From Bacteroidales bacterium (GTDB taxonomy: Bacteria; Bacteroidota; Bacteroidia; Bacteroidales; Bacteroidaceae): 41,850 bases of DNA. The stretch is from the NCBI GenBank assembly GCA_004558535.1, contig SFCP01000038.1, positions 1 through 41,850 of the forward strand, read 5' to 3'. Below, piece by piece: positions 15,956-24,747 of the stretch. The notes beneath the pieces are model-generated. The model was not told where the DNA came from. It made no database searches and was given only the letters and a program-made list of their open reading frames with translations. The stretch's first letter is position 1. Every line of letters starts with the position of its first letter. Position numbers and translations under genes: made by a program.

Positions 15956-18946
15956 ATGAAAAAATTACTGCCCATCATCTGCGGTTTGCTCCTTGCGAGC
16001 TCCCTGCGCGCCGAAATCTCAATCGAGGATGGCGCGAAGTACTACTTTGTGTGCGACCTCTGGGAAAGCGGAAACATGGCGCTGGGAGCGCAGCATGGTG
16101 CTGCGGCCTTCATCTACTACAACGCCGATGCTGCCGAACTGAGTGCCGACAGCTACTGGATACTCAAGACGCGCGGCAAGGGCTATACCATCCAAAATGC
16201 CCAAAGCAAGGAATACATCGTCTACAAAGACGAACGACTGACCAACGACAAGGGCGAATTTACGGCCAAAGGCCTGCAACTGGCCACGAGCGTGACGGAC
16301 AACTCCGGCATCTGGGTCTTCAACGAAAATCCAAACGGCTCCGTCTACATCACCTGCCAAGCTGCCCCGAACATCAACTTCAACGTGCGCACGGACGGCT
16401 CGGGACTGGTGGGCACCTACACGGTCAGCGGCTCGAGCAATGAGTTCTTCCACATCTACCACGAGAACGGCACCTGCATCAGCTCCAACGCCTCGGGCAA
16501 CACGGGCGGCGGCTCGGGTAGCACGGGCGGCGACTCGGGCAATACGGGCGGCGGCTCGGGCAAAAGCGAATACGGCATGACTGCCGACGGACGCTACTGG
16601 GAAAACACGGGACTGGCACAGCCCTTCGTGCTGACCACCTCGACGTCCAACCCGGTGCTCTACACCATCGAAAACGTGCGCTCCGGCCAGTTCGTCTATG
16701 CCAACGACAGCTACCAGCTCTTTCAGGACAAAGCCCAAGCCACGAAATTTTACTTCATGCAAAGCGGTGGTGACGGCATCCAAATCTTCACCCAGGACGG
16801 CAGCTACGTGAGCACCTCGTTCTGGACCATGGACGAGGACACTTATCCCCTGTCCCTCAACTACGGCCGACCCGCTACAGGAAGCGACATCTGGACCGTA
16901 GGCTACTACATGGACTACTCCTACCCGGGCTATACCATACAGAAGCTGGACAAACTGCCCTCGCAGGACGCCAGCCAAAGTGCATACCTCTATTGGAACG
17001 ACTACAACAAGCAAAGCTACCACTGCGTGGGCCTGTACGACCTGGACGGAGGCGGCACCTTCATCTTTAGTTCCTCGGACAGCCGCCACCGGCAGTACCT
17101 GGAGAGTATGGGACTGCGATTCAACGGTTCAAGCAGCTCGAAGAGTGAACTCTCTGCCTACATAGACTCTATCAGAATTGACGACAAGGACCTGGTGCTC
17201 GACAGCGACGAAGGCGTCTACTACTATCCCCTACCCCAAGGCGTACGCGGCGGAGCGGACTACACAGCAACCATGGCCGTACGCTACGCCAAGAGCGATG
17301 CCACCTATGCCGTGCGCATCGACGACGTGACGCCGGATGCCGAGGGCCTGTTTACCTTGCCCGGCGTGACGTGCAGCAGAGACTATACCCTCACCGTCGT
17401 CAAGAACGGCACGGAGGACGTAGCCTCAGCGCCCCTGCGCTTTACCTTCCTGCCCCTCGTGGAGGTCAACGTGCCTTCGGCCAACGGCAGCTACTACACC
17501 ACCGGCAGCATCCGCGTGACCGACCCGAACATCGCCGGCCGAGACTCCATCTTCATCGCCGCCTACAAATACCGCGGCGCCACAGCCCAAAACTATGCCA
17601 AGAAGAGCTACGCCATCAAGCTGCGCGATGAACAGGGGAACTCTGTGGACCGCGAGTTCTTCGGTCTGCGCAACGACAACAACTGGATACTCGACGCCAT
17701 GGCCATCGACCGCGCCTGCATGCGCAACCGCGTGGCCACAGACCTGTGGAACGACTTCGCCACCTACCCCTACCACCGCCGCGAGGGATGGGAGAAGAAA
17801 GCCCGCTCGGGCACACGCGGACGGTTCGTGGAGGTATTCCTCAACGGCAAGTACCACGGCCTGTACTGCATGACGGAAAAGATGGACCGCAAGCAGCTGA
17901 AACTGAAAAAGTTCGTACCCGCCACGAAAACCTCGGCCGACACCATCCACGGCTCGCTCTACAAATCGTCACAATGGAGCTACGAGGTCTTCATGGGACA
18001 CGAGTCCGGCAGCAACTACTTCCCGAAAGTGGCGCCGCAAAGCTACAACAACAACGACCGCCGCGAGACATGGGCCGAATACGAAGTGAAATACCCCGAC
18101 TACGAGGAGGAGAGAATCGACTGGGGACCCCTCTGGAACGCCATTAACATGGTGGCGACGTCAAGCGACCAAGACTTTATCATGAAAGTGGACAAGTATT
18201 TCGACCGCCCCGTACTCAACGACTACTACCTCTTCATCGAACTGATGCTGGCCACCGATAATCATGGCAAGAACATGTTCTTCTACAACTACGACCAGTT
18301 GGGCAGCAAATTCAAGGAGCGCATCGGTGTGGCTCCCTGGGATCTGGACGGCACCTGGGGCCGCCGCTGGGACGGCAGCAACGACCTGACCTACGCCGCA
18401 CAGGACTTCACGAACTTCCTCTGGTCGTGGGAACACGGCACGCACACCCTGTTCCACCGCCTGGCCGAGATTACCTCGCTGAAGTGGGAGGACGCCCTCA
18501 AGGACCGCTACGCCGAAGTGCGCCCCACGGCCTTTGACAAGGACAACCTGAAGAAACGCTTCACCGACTACGCCGAACTCTTCGCCGAAAGCCACGCCGA
18601 TGCCCGCGAACAAGCCCGCTGGAGCTCCCTGCACAGCGACATACAAACGGACGTGGAATATATCTGCGACTGGATAGACGAACGCGTGGACTACCTGGAC
18701 AACCAATACGGCTTCGACCCCACCACGGTGGGCCTGTCGCAAGTGGCACAGGACGCTCCCTACTTCAGTGCCGCAGGAGGCAAGGGCTGCATCTCCATCC
18801 ATGCTCCCGAAGCCTGCACCCTGCCGATCTACTCCATCGGCGGCGTACTGCTCCACACCGTACACACCACGCAGTCGCAAACCATCATCGACGGATTTAC
18901 ACCCGGCGTCTACATCGTGGGCGACAAGAAGGTCATCGTGAAATAA
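15956..18946 (+). CDS. Secreted CotH-family protein with beta-trefoil-like N-terminus
   Basis: A 996-residue exported protein. A signal peptide ends near LRAE. Residues about 25-180 and 210-370 carry repeats of the W-x-x-x-x-x-x-G-Y-x-I-Q/L type, like ricin or cellulose-binding modules, joined by a Gly/Ser/Thr linker (about 180-205). The CotH core runs from about 500 to 900: YKYRGATAQNYAKKSYAIKL, GLYCMTEKMDRKQL (Glu near 640), ATDNHGKNMFFYNY (near 765) and APWDLDGTWGRRWDGS (near 795). CotH proteins are atypical kinases of secreted proteins or spore coat; in Bacteroidetes the substrate is unknown. The C-terminus ends in a short sorting-like tail (GVYIVGDKK). The start at 15956 is chosen for the signal peptide and the promoter 20 bases upstream. 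Confidence 0.83.
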   Translation: MKKLLPIICGLLLASSLRAEISIEDGAKYYFVCDLWESGNMALGAQHGAAAFIYYNADAAELSADSYWILKTRGKGYTIQNAQSKEYIVYKDERLTNDKGEFTAKGLQLATSVTDNSGIWVFNENPNGSVYITCQAAPNINFNVRTDGSGLVGTYTVSGSSNEFFHIYHENGTCISSNASGNTGGGSGSTGGDSGNTGGGSGKSEYGMTADGRYWENTGLAQPFVLTTSTSNPVLYTIENVRSGQFVYANDSYQLFQDKAQATKFYFMQSGGDGIQIFTQDGSYVSTSFWTMDEDTYPLSLNYGRPATGSDIWTVGYYMDYSYPGYTIQKLDKLPSQDASQSAYLYWNDYNKQSYHCVGLYDLDGGGTFIFSSSDSRHRQYLESMGLRFNGSSSSKSELSAYIDSIRIDDKDLVLDSDEGVYYYPLPQGVRGGADYTATMAVRYAKSDATYAVRIDDVTPDAEGLFTLPGVTCSRDYTLTVVKNGTEDVASAPLRFTFLPLVEVNVPSANGSYYTTGSIRVTDPNIAGRDSIFIAAYKYRGATAQNYAKKSYAIKLRDEQGNSVDREFFGLRNDNNWILDAMAIDRACMRNRVATDLWNDFATYPYHRREGWEKKARSGTRGRFVEVFLNGKYHGLYCMTEKMDRKQLKLKKFVPATKTSADTIHGSLYKSSQWSYEVFMGHESGSNYFPKVAPQSYNNNDRRETWAEYEVKYPDYEEERIDWGPLWNAINMVATSSDQDFIMKVDKYFDRPVLNDYYLFIELMLATDNHGKNMFFYNYDQLGSKFKERIGVAPWDLDGTWGRRWDGSNDLTYAAQDFTNFLWSWEHGTHTLFHRLAEITSLKWEDALKDRYAEVRPTAFDKDNLKKRFTDYAELFAESHADAREQARWSSLHSDIQTDVEYICDWIDERVDYLDNQYGFDPTTVGLSQVAQDAPYFSAAGGKGCISIHAPEACTLPIYSIGGVLLHTVHTTQSQTIIDGFTPGVYIVGDKKVIVK

Positions 18947-18991
18947 ACCGGCCCCGCCCCATTCACCATACTGCAACACACGACTACCATA

Positions 18992-20722
18992 ATGAGTAAA
19001 AGAAGAAAACAATACGCACCGAGGACCGAGACCAAGACCGTGGAAAGCCCTGCTCCCGGCAAAAAGAAAAAACATCCCGGCCTGCAGCGCCTCGGAGCAG
19101 CACTTCCCTACCTGCTGACCTTCCTTCTGGCGTGGATATTCTGCACTGCCATCTACGGAGATGTCTTTACCCGCGCCCAACAGGACAGCTACGTGTCCGC
19201 CAACGCCGAAACCATGAAATACCTGACCGACCAGGCCTACGGACAATTGTACTGGTGGGGACGCTACCTGCTGCTGGTGTACAAGAGTGCCCTCCTCGGC
19301 GGACTGCTGCTGGCCCTGCTCCTGACAGCTGCCACCTACTGCCTCGACCGCTTCCTCTGCTTGCCCCGCTGGCTCAGGGGAATCTCCGCCATCCCGGCTT
19401 TCGCGCTGCTGTGGTGGATGGTGAGCCGCGGATACAGCCTCTTCTACAAAAATGAGCCCTCGGTCATCGTGCTATATCCCCTGGCCTTGGCACTGATAGC
19501 CGCAGCGGCAGCCGGACTGACGGCCTTGGTAAAAAGATTTGCGCGCAAGGGCGCAACAGACAAGGCTGCGACACCGGCAGGTCTCGCCCAAACCGCACCG
19601 ACGCCCCTGTGGAAACGACTGCCCTACGGATGCCTGGTGCCGGCGGCCTGCTTCGCCGCACTCACGGCCTACACCCTGTCGCACAATGAGAATGAAATCC
19701 TCACAGCCAGGATGCAAAACCGCGTACTGACGGGCGAGGCCGACGAGATAGCCCTGTTGGTGGAAGACGGCCTGTCCGCCCGACAGCCCTCGCGCAGTGT
19801 GGCGGCCTACTACGCCGTCGGACTGATGCAGACCGGCCAGCTGCTGGAACATATCTTCGATATTCCCTACAAATATCCCGAGATGCCGCTCGACGAAAAG
19901 GACGGCAGCGAAGAATATGGTATCTTCGAGACCGACTGCAACTTCTTTGTCGGCCTGACCAACGCTTCCTATCGCGCCGGAATGGACCATATCGTAATGA
20001 ACGGACCCCGTCTGTACCAACTGAAGCGCATGGCGCTCTGCGCGTTGGTGAACCACGAAAACCAACTGGCCGAGAAGTATCTCAAACTCATCAGCGAAAT
20101 GCCTTTCGAGCAGTCCTTCGTGGAGCGCTACCGCCCGATGCTCACCGATTCCACCCTCATAGACGCGGACCCCGTGCTGTCGCAGGTGCGCAAACTGCGC
20201 CCCGAGGAACAGCGCTTCGAGCAAAACTATCGCCGACCTATCTTCATGGGCTACAACATCGGACTGCTCTCGGGCAGCAACGATGCCATCGACGCCTCCA
20301 TCGCCGCCTGTCTCTACTCCAAAGACCTGAACAACGCCTACATGCGGATTGCCGTCCTCCCGACCCTAAAACGTCCGCTGCCCTCCTGCACACAGGAAGC
20401 CTTGGTCATTCTGGGACTGAAGCAACCCGCCGTCTTTGAGCAATACCCCGACTTGAGTCCACAGGCAGCAGGACGCCCCGGCTCCGCCTATGCCACCGTA
20501 CAGTCCTTCATCGCGGACATTCAGAAATTCTACCAGGAAAAGTACGGCAATGCAGCCGACTGGCAGGAAAAGATGAAAGCGGATCTGAAAGGAGGCATAC
20601 CTGAAGATGTCCGCGACTACCTGGCAACAGACTGGATGGGACATTACGTCTACTATTACTACTGCGAAAACATCAAAACCAAGGACAACGGCGAAAATAA
20701 AAACAAGAGCGGTGTGAACTAA
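18992..20722 (+). CDS. Polytopic membrane protein, DUF6057-like
   Basis: 576 residues. A very basic N-terminus (KRRKQY...PGKKKKHP) is followed by about five hydrophobic segments (near 33-52, 88-112, 125-140, 155-175 and 205-225). The remaining 350 residues form a soluble part with helical, TPR-like repeats (EIALLVEDGLSARQPSRSV, MALCALVNHENQLAEKYLKL). This matches what I recall of DUF6057 proteins of Bacteroides; the family name is uncertain. It lies 45 bases after the CotH gene and 43 before the PD40 lipoprotein, so the three probably form one operon. Function unknown. Confidence 0.65.
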   Translation: MSKRRKQYAPRTETKTVESPAPGKKKKHPGLQRLGAALPYLLTFLLAWIFCTAIYGDVFTRAQQDSYVSANAETMKYLTDQAYGQLYWWGRYLLLVYKSALLGGLLLALLLTAATYCLDRFLCLPRWLRGISAIPAFALLWWMVSRGYSLFYKNEPSVIVLYPLALALIAAAAAGLTALVKRFARKGATDKAATPAGLAQTAPTPLWKRLPYGCLVPAACFAALTAYTLSHNENEILTARMQNRVLTGEADEIALLVEDGLSARQPSRSVAAYYAVGLMQTGQLLEHIFDIPYKYPEMPLDEKDGSEEYGIFETDCNFFVGLTNASYRAGMDHIVMNGPRLYQLKRMALCALVNHENQLAEKYLKLISEMPFEQSFVERYRPMLTDSTLIDADPVLSQVRKLRPEEQRFEQNYRRPIFMGYNIGLLSGSNDAIDASIAACLYSKDLNNAYMRIAVLPTLKRPLPSCTQEALVILGLKQPAVFEQYPDLSPQAAGRPGSAYATVQSFIADIQKFYQEKYGNAADWQEKMKADLKGGIPEDVRDYLATDWMGHYVYYYYCENIKTKDNGENKNKSGVN

Positions 20723-20765
20723 TCCGCCGCCGGTTCCGCCGATGCCCTATCTCTCCCTATCATCC

Positions 20766-22283
20766 ATGAACCTGAAATCCCTGTATGGCCCCCTCGTGGC
20801 CCTGCTACTCACAGCCTGTGCAAACGAAGCTACCCTTCCCACAGACTACTCCGCCGCACAGGACACCCTGCGGCTGTATCCGGACTACTGCAACGTGGTC
20901 ATCCCTCCCAACATCGCCCCGCTGAACGCGCAAGTCAAGTCTGAGGGCGACGAATTCGTAGCTTCGTTCGCCGGCAACGGACATGAAATGATCGTACAAG
21001 CCGACGAGGACGGCAAACTGCTACTCGACTCCGTGAAATGGCGCGAACTCCTCATCGCCAACCGCGGAAAGGACGTAACAGTCGGCATCTACGCGCACCG
21101 AAATAGCGGAGAATGGGTGAAATATCCCGACTACACGATCACCGTGGCACAGGAGGAAATCGACCCCTACCTGTCCTATCGTCTGATCGAGCCCAGCTAC
21201 GAACTTTACCGGCAGTTGGGCCTGTACCAACGCAACCTGACAAATTTCTCGGAAGCCGCCATTTACGAAAACAACCGCACCTATGACCACCAGAACAACC
21301 ACTGCGTGAACTGCCACAACTATCAGGGCTACGAAACGAAACGTATGCTCTTCCATGTACGTGCCAACCACGGCGGAACCGTCTTCGTGGAAAACGGAAA
21401 AGCCCGGAAAATGAACATGAAGTCGGACTCCGTCCTGTCCAACTGCGTCTACCCCTCGTGGCACCCCTCCCGAAACTGGGTCGCATTCTCCTCAAACCGC
21501 ACCGGGCAGGCTTTCCACATGACCAATCCCGAGAAAGTCGAAGTCGTGGACTACGGATCGGACCTCGTCTTCTTTGACGTGGACAAGAACACCCTCTCGC
21601 ACATTCTCAAGACGCCCGACGACATGGAGACCTTCCCTTGCTGGGCGCCCGACGGCAAGCGTCTATTCTACTGCTCGGCACATACGCCGTTCATGACGGA
21701 AGTCCCGGACTCCGCACAAAGCGACGCGGTCCTCGCACGCTACGATTCTATCCGCTACAACCTGATGAGTATCCCCTTTGACGCCGAGACACGCACTTTC
21801 GGCACACCTGTCGTCGAAATGCAGTGCGATACGCTGGGCCGCAGTGCCACCCTGCCGCGCGTCAGTCCCGACGGGCGCTACGTACTCTTCACATTAGGTG
21901 ATTTCGGGCAGTTCCACATCTGGCACAAAAGCTCGGACCTCTACGTCAAAGACCTGCAGGACGGCACCATCCGCCCGCTGACCGAAGCCAACAGCGACGA
22001 CGTAGACAGCTACCACACCTGGAGCAGCAACGGACGCTGGATCGTATTCTCCTCGCGACGCGATGATGGCTCCTACACCCGACCCTACATCTCCTACTTC
22101 GACCGCGAGGGCCACGCACACAAGGCTTTTCTCCTGCCACAGGCTGACCCGGAGCTCAACCTGCTTCGACTAAAAAGCTACAACGTGCCCGAACTGACCA
22201 AAGAGGCTGTGCGTATCTCGCCGGAAGAACTCCGCAAGGTCATCTACGACGATACGCAGATGGGAAAGGTCAACTACAAATAA
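20766..22283 (+). CDS. PD40/TolB-like lipoprotein with one c-type haem motif
   Basis: 505 residues. ATG 20766 gives a clean lipoprotein signal (lipobox LTAC, Cys18) and is preferred to ATG 20742. A single CVNCH motif (Cys180-Cys183-His184) predicts covalent haem c, with several nearby Met as possible axial ligands. From about residue 220 come PD40/WD40-like beta-propeller blades: YPSWHPSRNWVAFSSNRTG, FPCWAPDGKRLFYCSA, LPRVSPDGRYVLFTLGD, YHTWSSNGRWIVFSSRRDD. Similar Bacteroidetes genes are annotated TolB-like or cytochrome c biogenesis proteins, the latter probably wrongly. It likely sits on the outer membrane and acts with the two upstream gene products. Its partner and electron route are unknown. 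Confidence 0.75.
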   Translation: MNLKSLYGPLVALLLTACANEATLPTDYSAAQDTLRLYPDYCNVVIPPNIAPLNAQVKSEGDEFVASFAGNGHEMIVQADEDGKLLLDSVKWRELLIANRGKDVTVGIYAHRNSGEWVKYPDYTITVAQEEIDPYLSYRLIEPSYELYRQLGLYQRNLTNFSEAAIYENNRTYDHQNNHCVNCHNYQGYETKRMLFHVRANHGGTVFVENGKARKMNMKSDSVLSNCVYPSWHPSRNWVAFSSNRTGQAFHMTNPEKVEVVDYGSDLVFFDVDKNTLSHILKTPDDMETFPCWAPDGKRLFYCSAHTPFMTEVPDSAQSDAVLARYDSIRYNLMSIPFDAETRTFGTPVVEMQCDTLGRSATLPRVSPDGRYVLFTLGDFGQFHIWHKSSDLYVKDLQDGTIRPLTEANSDDVDSYHTWSSNGRWIVFSSRRDDGSYTRPYISYFDREGHAHKAFLLPQADPELNLLRLKSYNVPELTKEAVRISPEELRKVIYDDTQMGKVNYK

Positions 22284-22384
22284 ACATCTGGCGCACCGCG
22301 CAGACGCCTTCCGGGGCACGCTCCCGGCCGAACGCGACGCGCGCCAACCATCCCCACTCCTTGAAAAAAACCAACCATATAATT

Positions 22385-23728
22385 ATGAAGACGATAACTT
22401 TAGAAAGCGTAAAGGCCGAGCAATTCCTGTCGGCCGAAGTCATCAAAGCCCTGCAGCCCAAGGTGGAAGCTGCCAACGTAGCCCTGGAAGAGGGCACCTG
22501 CCCCGGAAATGATTTTCTGGGCTGGCTGCACCTGCCTTCCTCCATCACACCCGAACACCTCGCCGACCTGAAAGCCACAGCCGCAGAACTTCGCAAAAAC
22601 TGCGACACGATTGTAGTGGCCGGTATCGGCGGTAGCTACCTGGGAGCACGCGCCGTCATCGAAGCATTGGGAAACAGCTTTGAGTGGCTGGCCAATGATG
22701 GCAGCAATCCCGTCATCCTGTTTGCCGGCAACAACATCGGCGAAGACTATCTGGCCGAACTGTGCGCCTACCTGAAAGGCCGTAAATTCGGTGTTATCAA
22801 TATCTCAAAGTCAGGTACGACTACCGAGACAGCGCTGGCTTTCCGCCTGCTGAAAAAGCAGTGCGAAGAACAGCGCGGCATCGAGATGGCACGCCGCGTC
22901 ATCGTGGCAGTGACCGACGCAAAGCGCGGCGCTGCACGCACCACCGCCGACAAGGAGGGCTACAAGAGCTTCGTCATCCCCGACAACGTGGGCGGACGCT
23001 TCTCGGTACTCACCCCGGTGGGCCTGCTGCCCATCGCCTGTGCCGGATTCGACATCGAAGCCCTCGTACAAGGTGCCGCTGACATGGAAAAGGCAACTGC
23101 ACCCGAAGTACCCTTTGACGAAAATATCGCAGCACGCTATGCCGCCCTGCGCAACGCCCTCTACGAGGCCGGCAAGAAGATTGAAATCCTCGCCAACTTC
23201 CAGCCTAAACTCCACTCGATGAACGAATGGTGGAAGCAACTCTACGGCGAGAGCGAGGGCAAGGACGGCAAGGGCATCTTCCCCGCCGCTGTCGACCTCA
23301 CAACGGACCTCCACTCCATGGGACAGTGGATTCAGGACGGCGAACGCACGATTTTCGAAACGGTCATCTCCGTGGAGCAGCCCCGCCACAAGGTGCTCTT
23401 CCCCCACGACGACGAGAACCTGGACGGCCTGAACTTCCTGGAGGGACGCCGCGTGGACGAAGTGAACAAGATGGCCGAACTGGGCACGCAGCTGGCCCAC
23501 GTAGACGGCGGCGTCCCCTGTCTGCGCCTTGTCATGCCCGAACTCAGCGAATACTATCTGGGACAACTGATCTACTTCTTCGAACGTGCCTGCGGCATAT
23601 CGGGCAATACGCTCGGCGTAAACCCCTTCAACCAACCCGGCGTCGAGGCCTACAAGAAGAATATGTTCGCTCTGCTCGGCAAGCCCGGCTATGAAGCCGA
23701 AAGCGAAGCCATCAAGAGCCGTTTGTAA
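22385..23728 (+). CDS. pgi: Glucose-6-phosphate isomerase
   Basis: Interconverts glucose 6-phosphate and fructose 6-phosphate in glycolysis and gluconeogenesis; cytoplasmic. 447 residues, the short Bacteroides/Gram-positive type. Both family signatures are present: DNVGGRFSVLTPVGLLP (about 199-215) and, near the end, NPFNQPGVEAYK. The SIS-domain phosphate loops GIGGSYLGARAV and NISKSGTTTETALAF are intact. The start is ATG 22385 (MKTITLES); a TTG eight codons upstream is possible but less likely. It is 101 bases after the PD40 gene and is followed by a terminator at 23750. Confidence 0.96.
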   Translation: MKTITLESVKAEQFLSAEVIKALQPKVEAANVALEEGTCPGNDFLGWLHLPSSITPEHLADLKATAAELRKNCDTIVVAGIGGSYLGARAVIEALGNSFEWLANDGSNPVILFAGNNIGEDYLAELCAYLKGRKFGVINISKSGTTTETALAFRLLKKQCEEQRGIEMARRVIVAVTDAKRGAARTTADKEGYKSFVIPDNVGGRFSVLTPVGLLPIACAGFDIEALVQGAADMEKATAPEVPFDENIAARYAALRNALYEAGKKIEILANFQPKLHSMNEWWKQLYGESEGKDGKGIFPAAVDLTTDLHSMGQWIQDGERTIFETVISVEQPRHKVLFPHDDENLDGLNFLEGRRVDEVNKMAELGTQLAHVDGGVPCLRLVMPELSEYYLGQLIYFFERACGISGNTLGVNPFNQPGVEAYKKNMFALLGKPGYEAESEAIKSRL

Positions 23729-23749
23729 TTCCCCATCAGAAAAATCCAT

Positions 23750-23784
23750 GCCCCTGCCCGTTTCTGCCGGCAGGGGCTTATTTT
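23750..23784 (+). terminator. Terminator after pgi
   Basis: GCCCCTGCC (23750-23758) pairs with GGCAGGGGC (23769-23777), followed by TTATTTT. The next gene begins only nine bases later, so readthrough into it is possible. Confidence 0.75.
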
Positions 23785-23792
23785 GAACTACT

Positions 23793-24518
23793 ATGTATCA
23801 CGAAGCAATAGAAAAGTATCTGCTGGGGCATGGCTTCGATGCGCTTCGCCCGCGGGCCGTACTGTTCGACATGGACGGCGTCCTGTTTGACTCCATGCCC
23901 AACCACGCCCGTTCCTGGGCGCAAGTGTGCACCGAGTTCGGGCTGGAAATGTCGACCGAGGAAGCCTACCTGCACGAAGGACGCACCGGCGAAGCCACCA
24001 TCAACATACTCACACGCCGCCACCTGCACCGCGATGCCACCCCCGAGGAGGTGCAGCAACTCTACGAAGCCAAGTGCCGCCTGTTCAATGCCTGCCCGGA
24101 AGCACCGAAAATGCCCGGGGCCGAAGAGCTGTTAGGGCGCGTGAAAGCAGCAGGGCTGAAAATCGTCGTCGTGACGGGTAGCGGACAACTCAGCCTGCTG
24201 GAGCGCCTGACCACCCACTATCCCGGTTTCTTCAGTCCCGATTTGATTGTATCCAGCAAGGACGTGCGCCACGGCAAACCGCATCCCGAGCCCTACCTGA
24301 TGGGCCTGCAGAAAGCCGGCGTCGAGCCTTGGGAAGCCATCGTCGTGGAGAACGCACCCCTCGGCGTGCAAGCCGCTACCGCCGCCCATATCTTCACCGT
24401 CGCAGTCAACACCGGCCCGCTGCAACCGGCTACCCTGACCGACGCCGGTGCCGATATACTCTTCCCCTCCATGCAGGCGTTCAGCGATGCATGGCCACAA
24501 TTTTTCGGGGAACTCTAA
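23793..24518 (+). CDS. HAD-superfamily phosphatase, beta-phosphoglucomutase-like
   Basis: A 241-residue cytoplasmic hydrolase. Motif I is FDMDGVLFDS (nucleophile Asp26, acid Asp28), motif II VVVTGSG, motif III Lys in RHGKPHPEPY, and motif IV VVENAPLGVQAA, which has Glu-Asn rather than the usual Glu-Asp, as in related Bacteroides proteins. The four-helix cap between motifs I and II is the C1 type of the PGMB/phosphonatase branch. The substrate is probably a sugar phosphate or other phosphomonoester but cannot be named. Neighbouring pgi hints at sugar phosphates. Confidence 0.85.
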   Translation: MYHEAIEKYLLGHGFDALRPRAVLFDMDGVLFDSMPNHARSWAQVCTEFGLEMSTEEAYLHEGRTGEATINILTRRHLHRDATPEEVQQLYEAKCRLFNACPEAPKMPGAEELLGRVKAAGLKIVVVTGSGQLSLLERLTTHYPGFFSPDLIVSSKDVRHGKPHPEPYLMGLQKAGVEPWEAIVVENAPLGVQAATAAHIFTVAVNTGPLQPATLTDAGADILFPSMQAFSDAWPQFFGEL

Positions 24519-24519
24519 T

Positions 24520-24582
24520 GAAAATCAGGACTCCTCTTGGGATAATCAATAAAACTTCTTGAATAATCCACAAAACTCCTTA
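24520..24582 (+). repeat. Weak 21-base periodic repeat after the HAD gene
   Basis: AATC recurs exactly 21 bases apart (24523, 24544, 24565). The second and third units match well (AATCnAnAAAACTYCTT); the first only partly, and a fourth (24583-24603) is doubtful. The sequence is unrelated to the AYTACAWAGSACTTRG units. It begins two bases after the HAD stop codon. Confidence 0.5.
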
Positions 24583-24655
24583 CTCCTAATTCCTAAATAA
24601 TAGACTAAAAAGCCGGAAAACGGCCTGCGCGGCAGGAAGTTTCCCGAAAAAAACG

Positions 24656-24663
24656 TACTTTTG
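24656..24663 (+). promoter_or_regulatory. -7 box upstream of the amidase gene
   Basis: TACTTTTG fits TAnnTTTG. No clear TTG is at the right distance upstream. The leader to the amidase start would be about 80 bases. Confidence 0.55.
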
Positions 24664-24747
24664 TAGCAACGACTGCGCCCGGAGGCGTACAACAACCTGC
24701 CTATCGCCGATGCGCGGTCACTCACCTACCAGGATTTTTCACCTATC

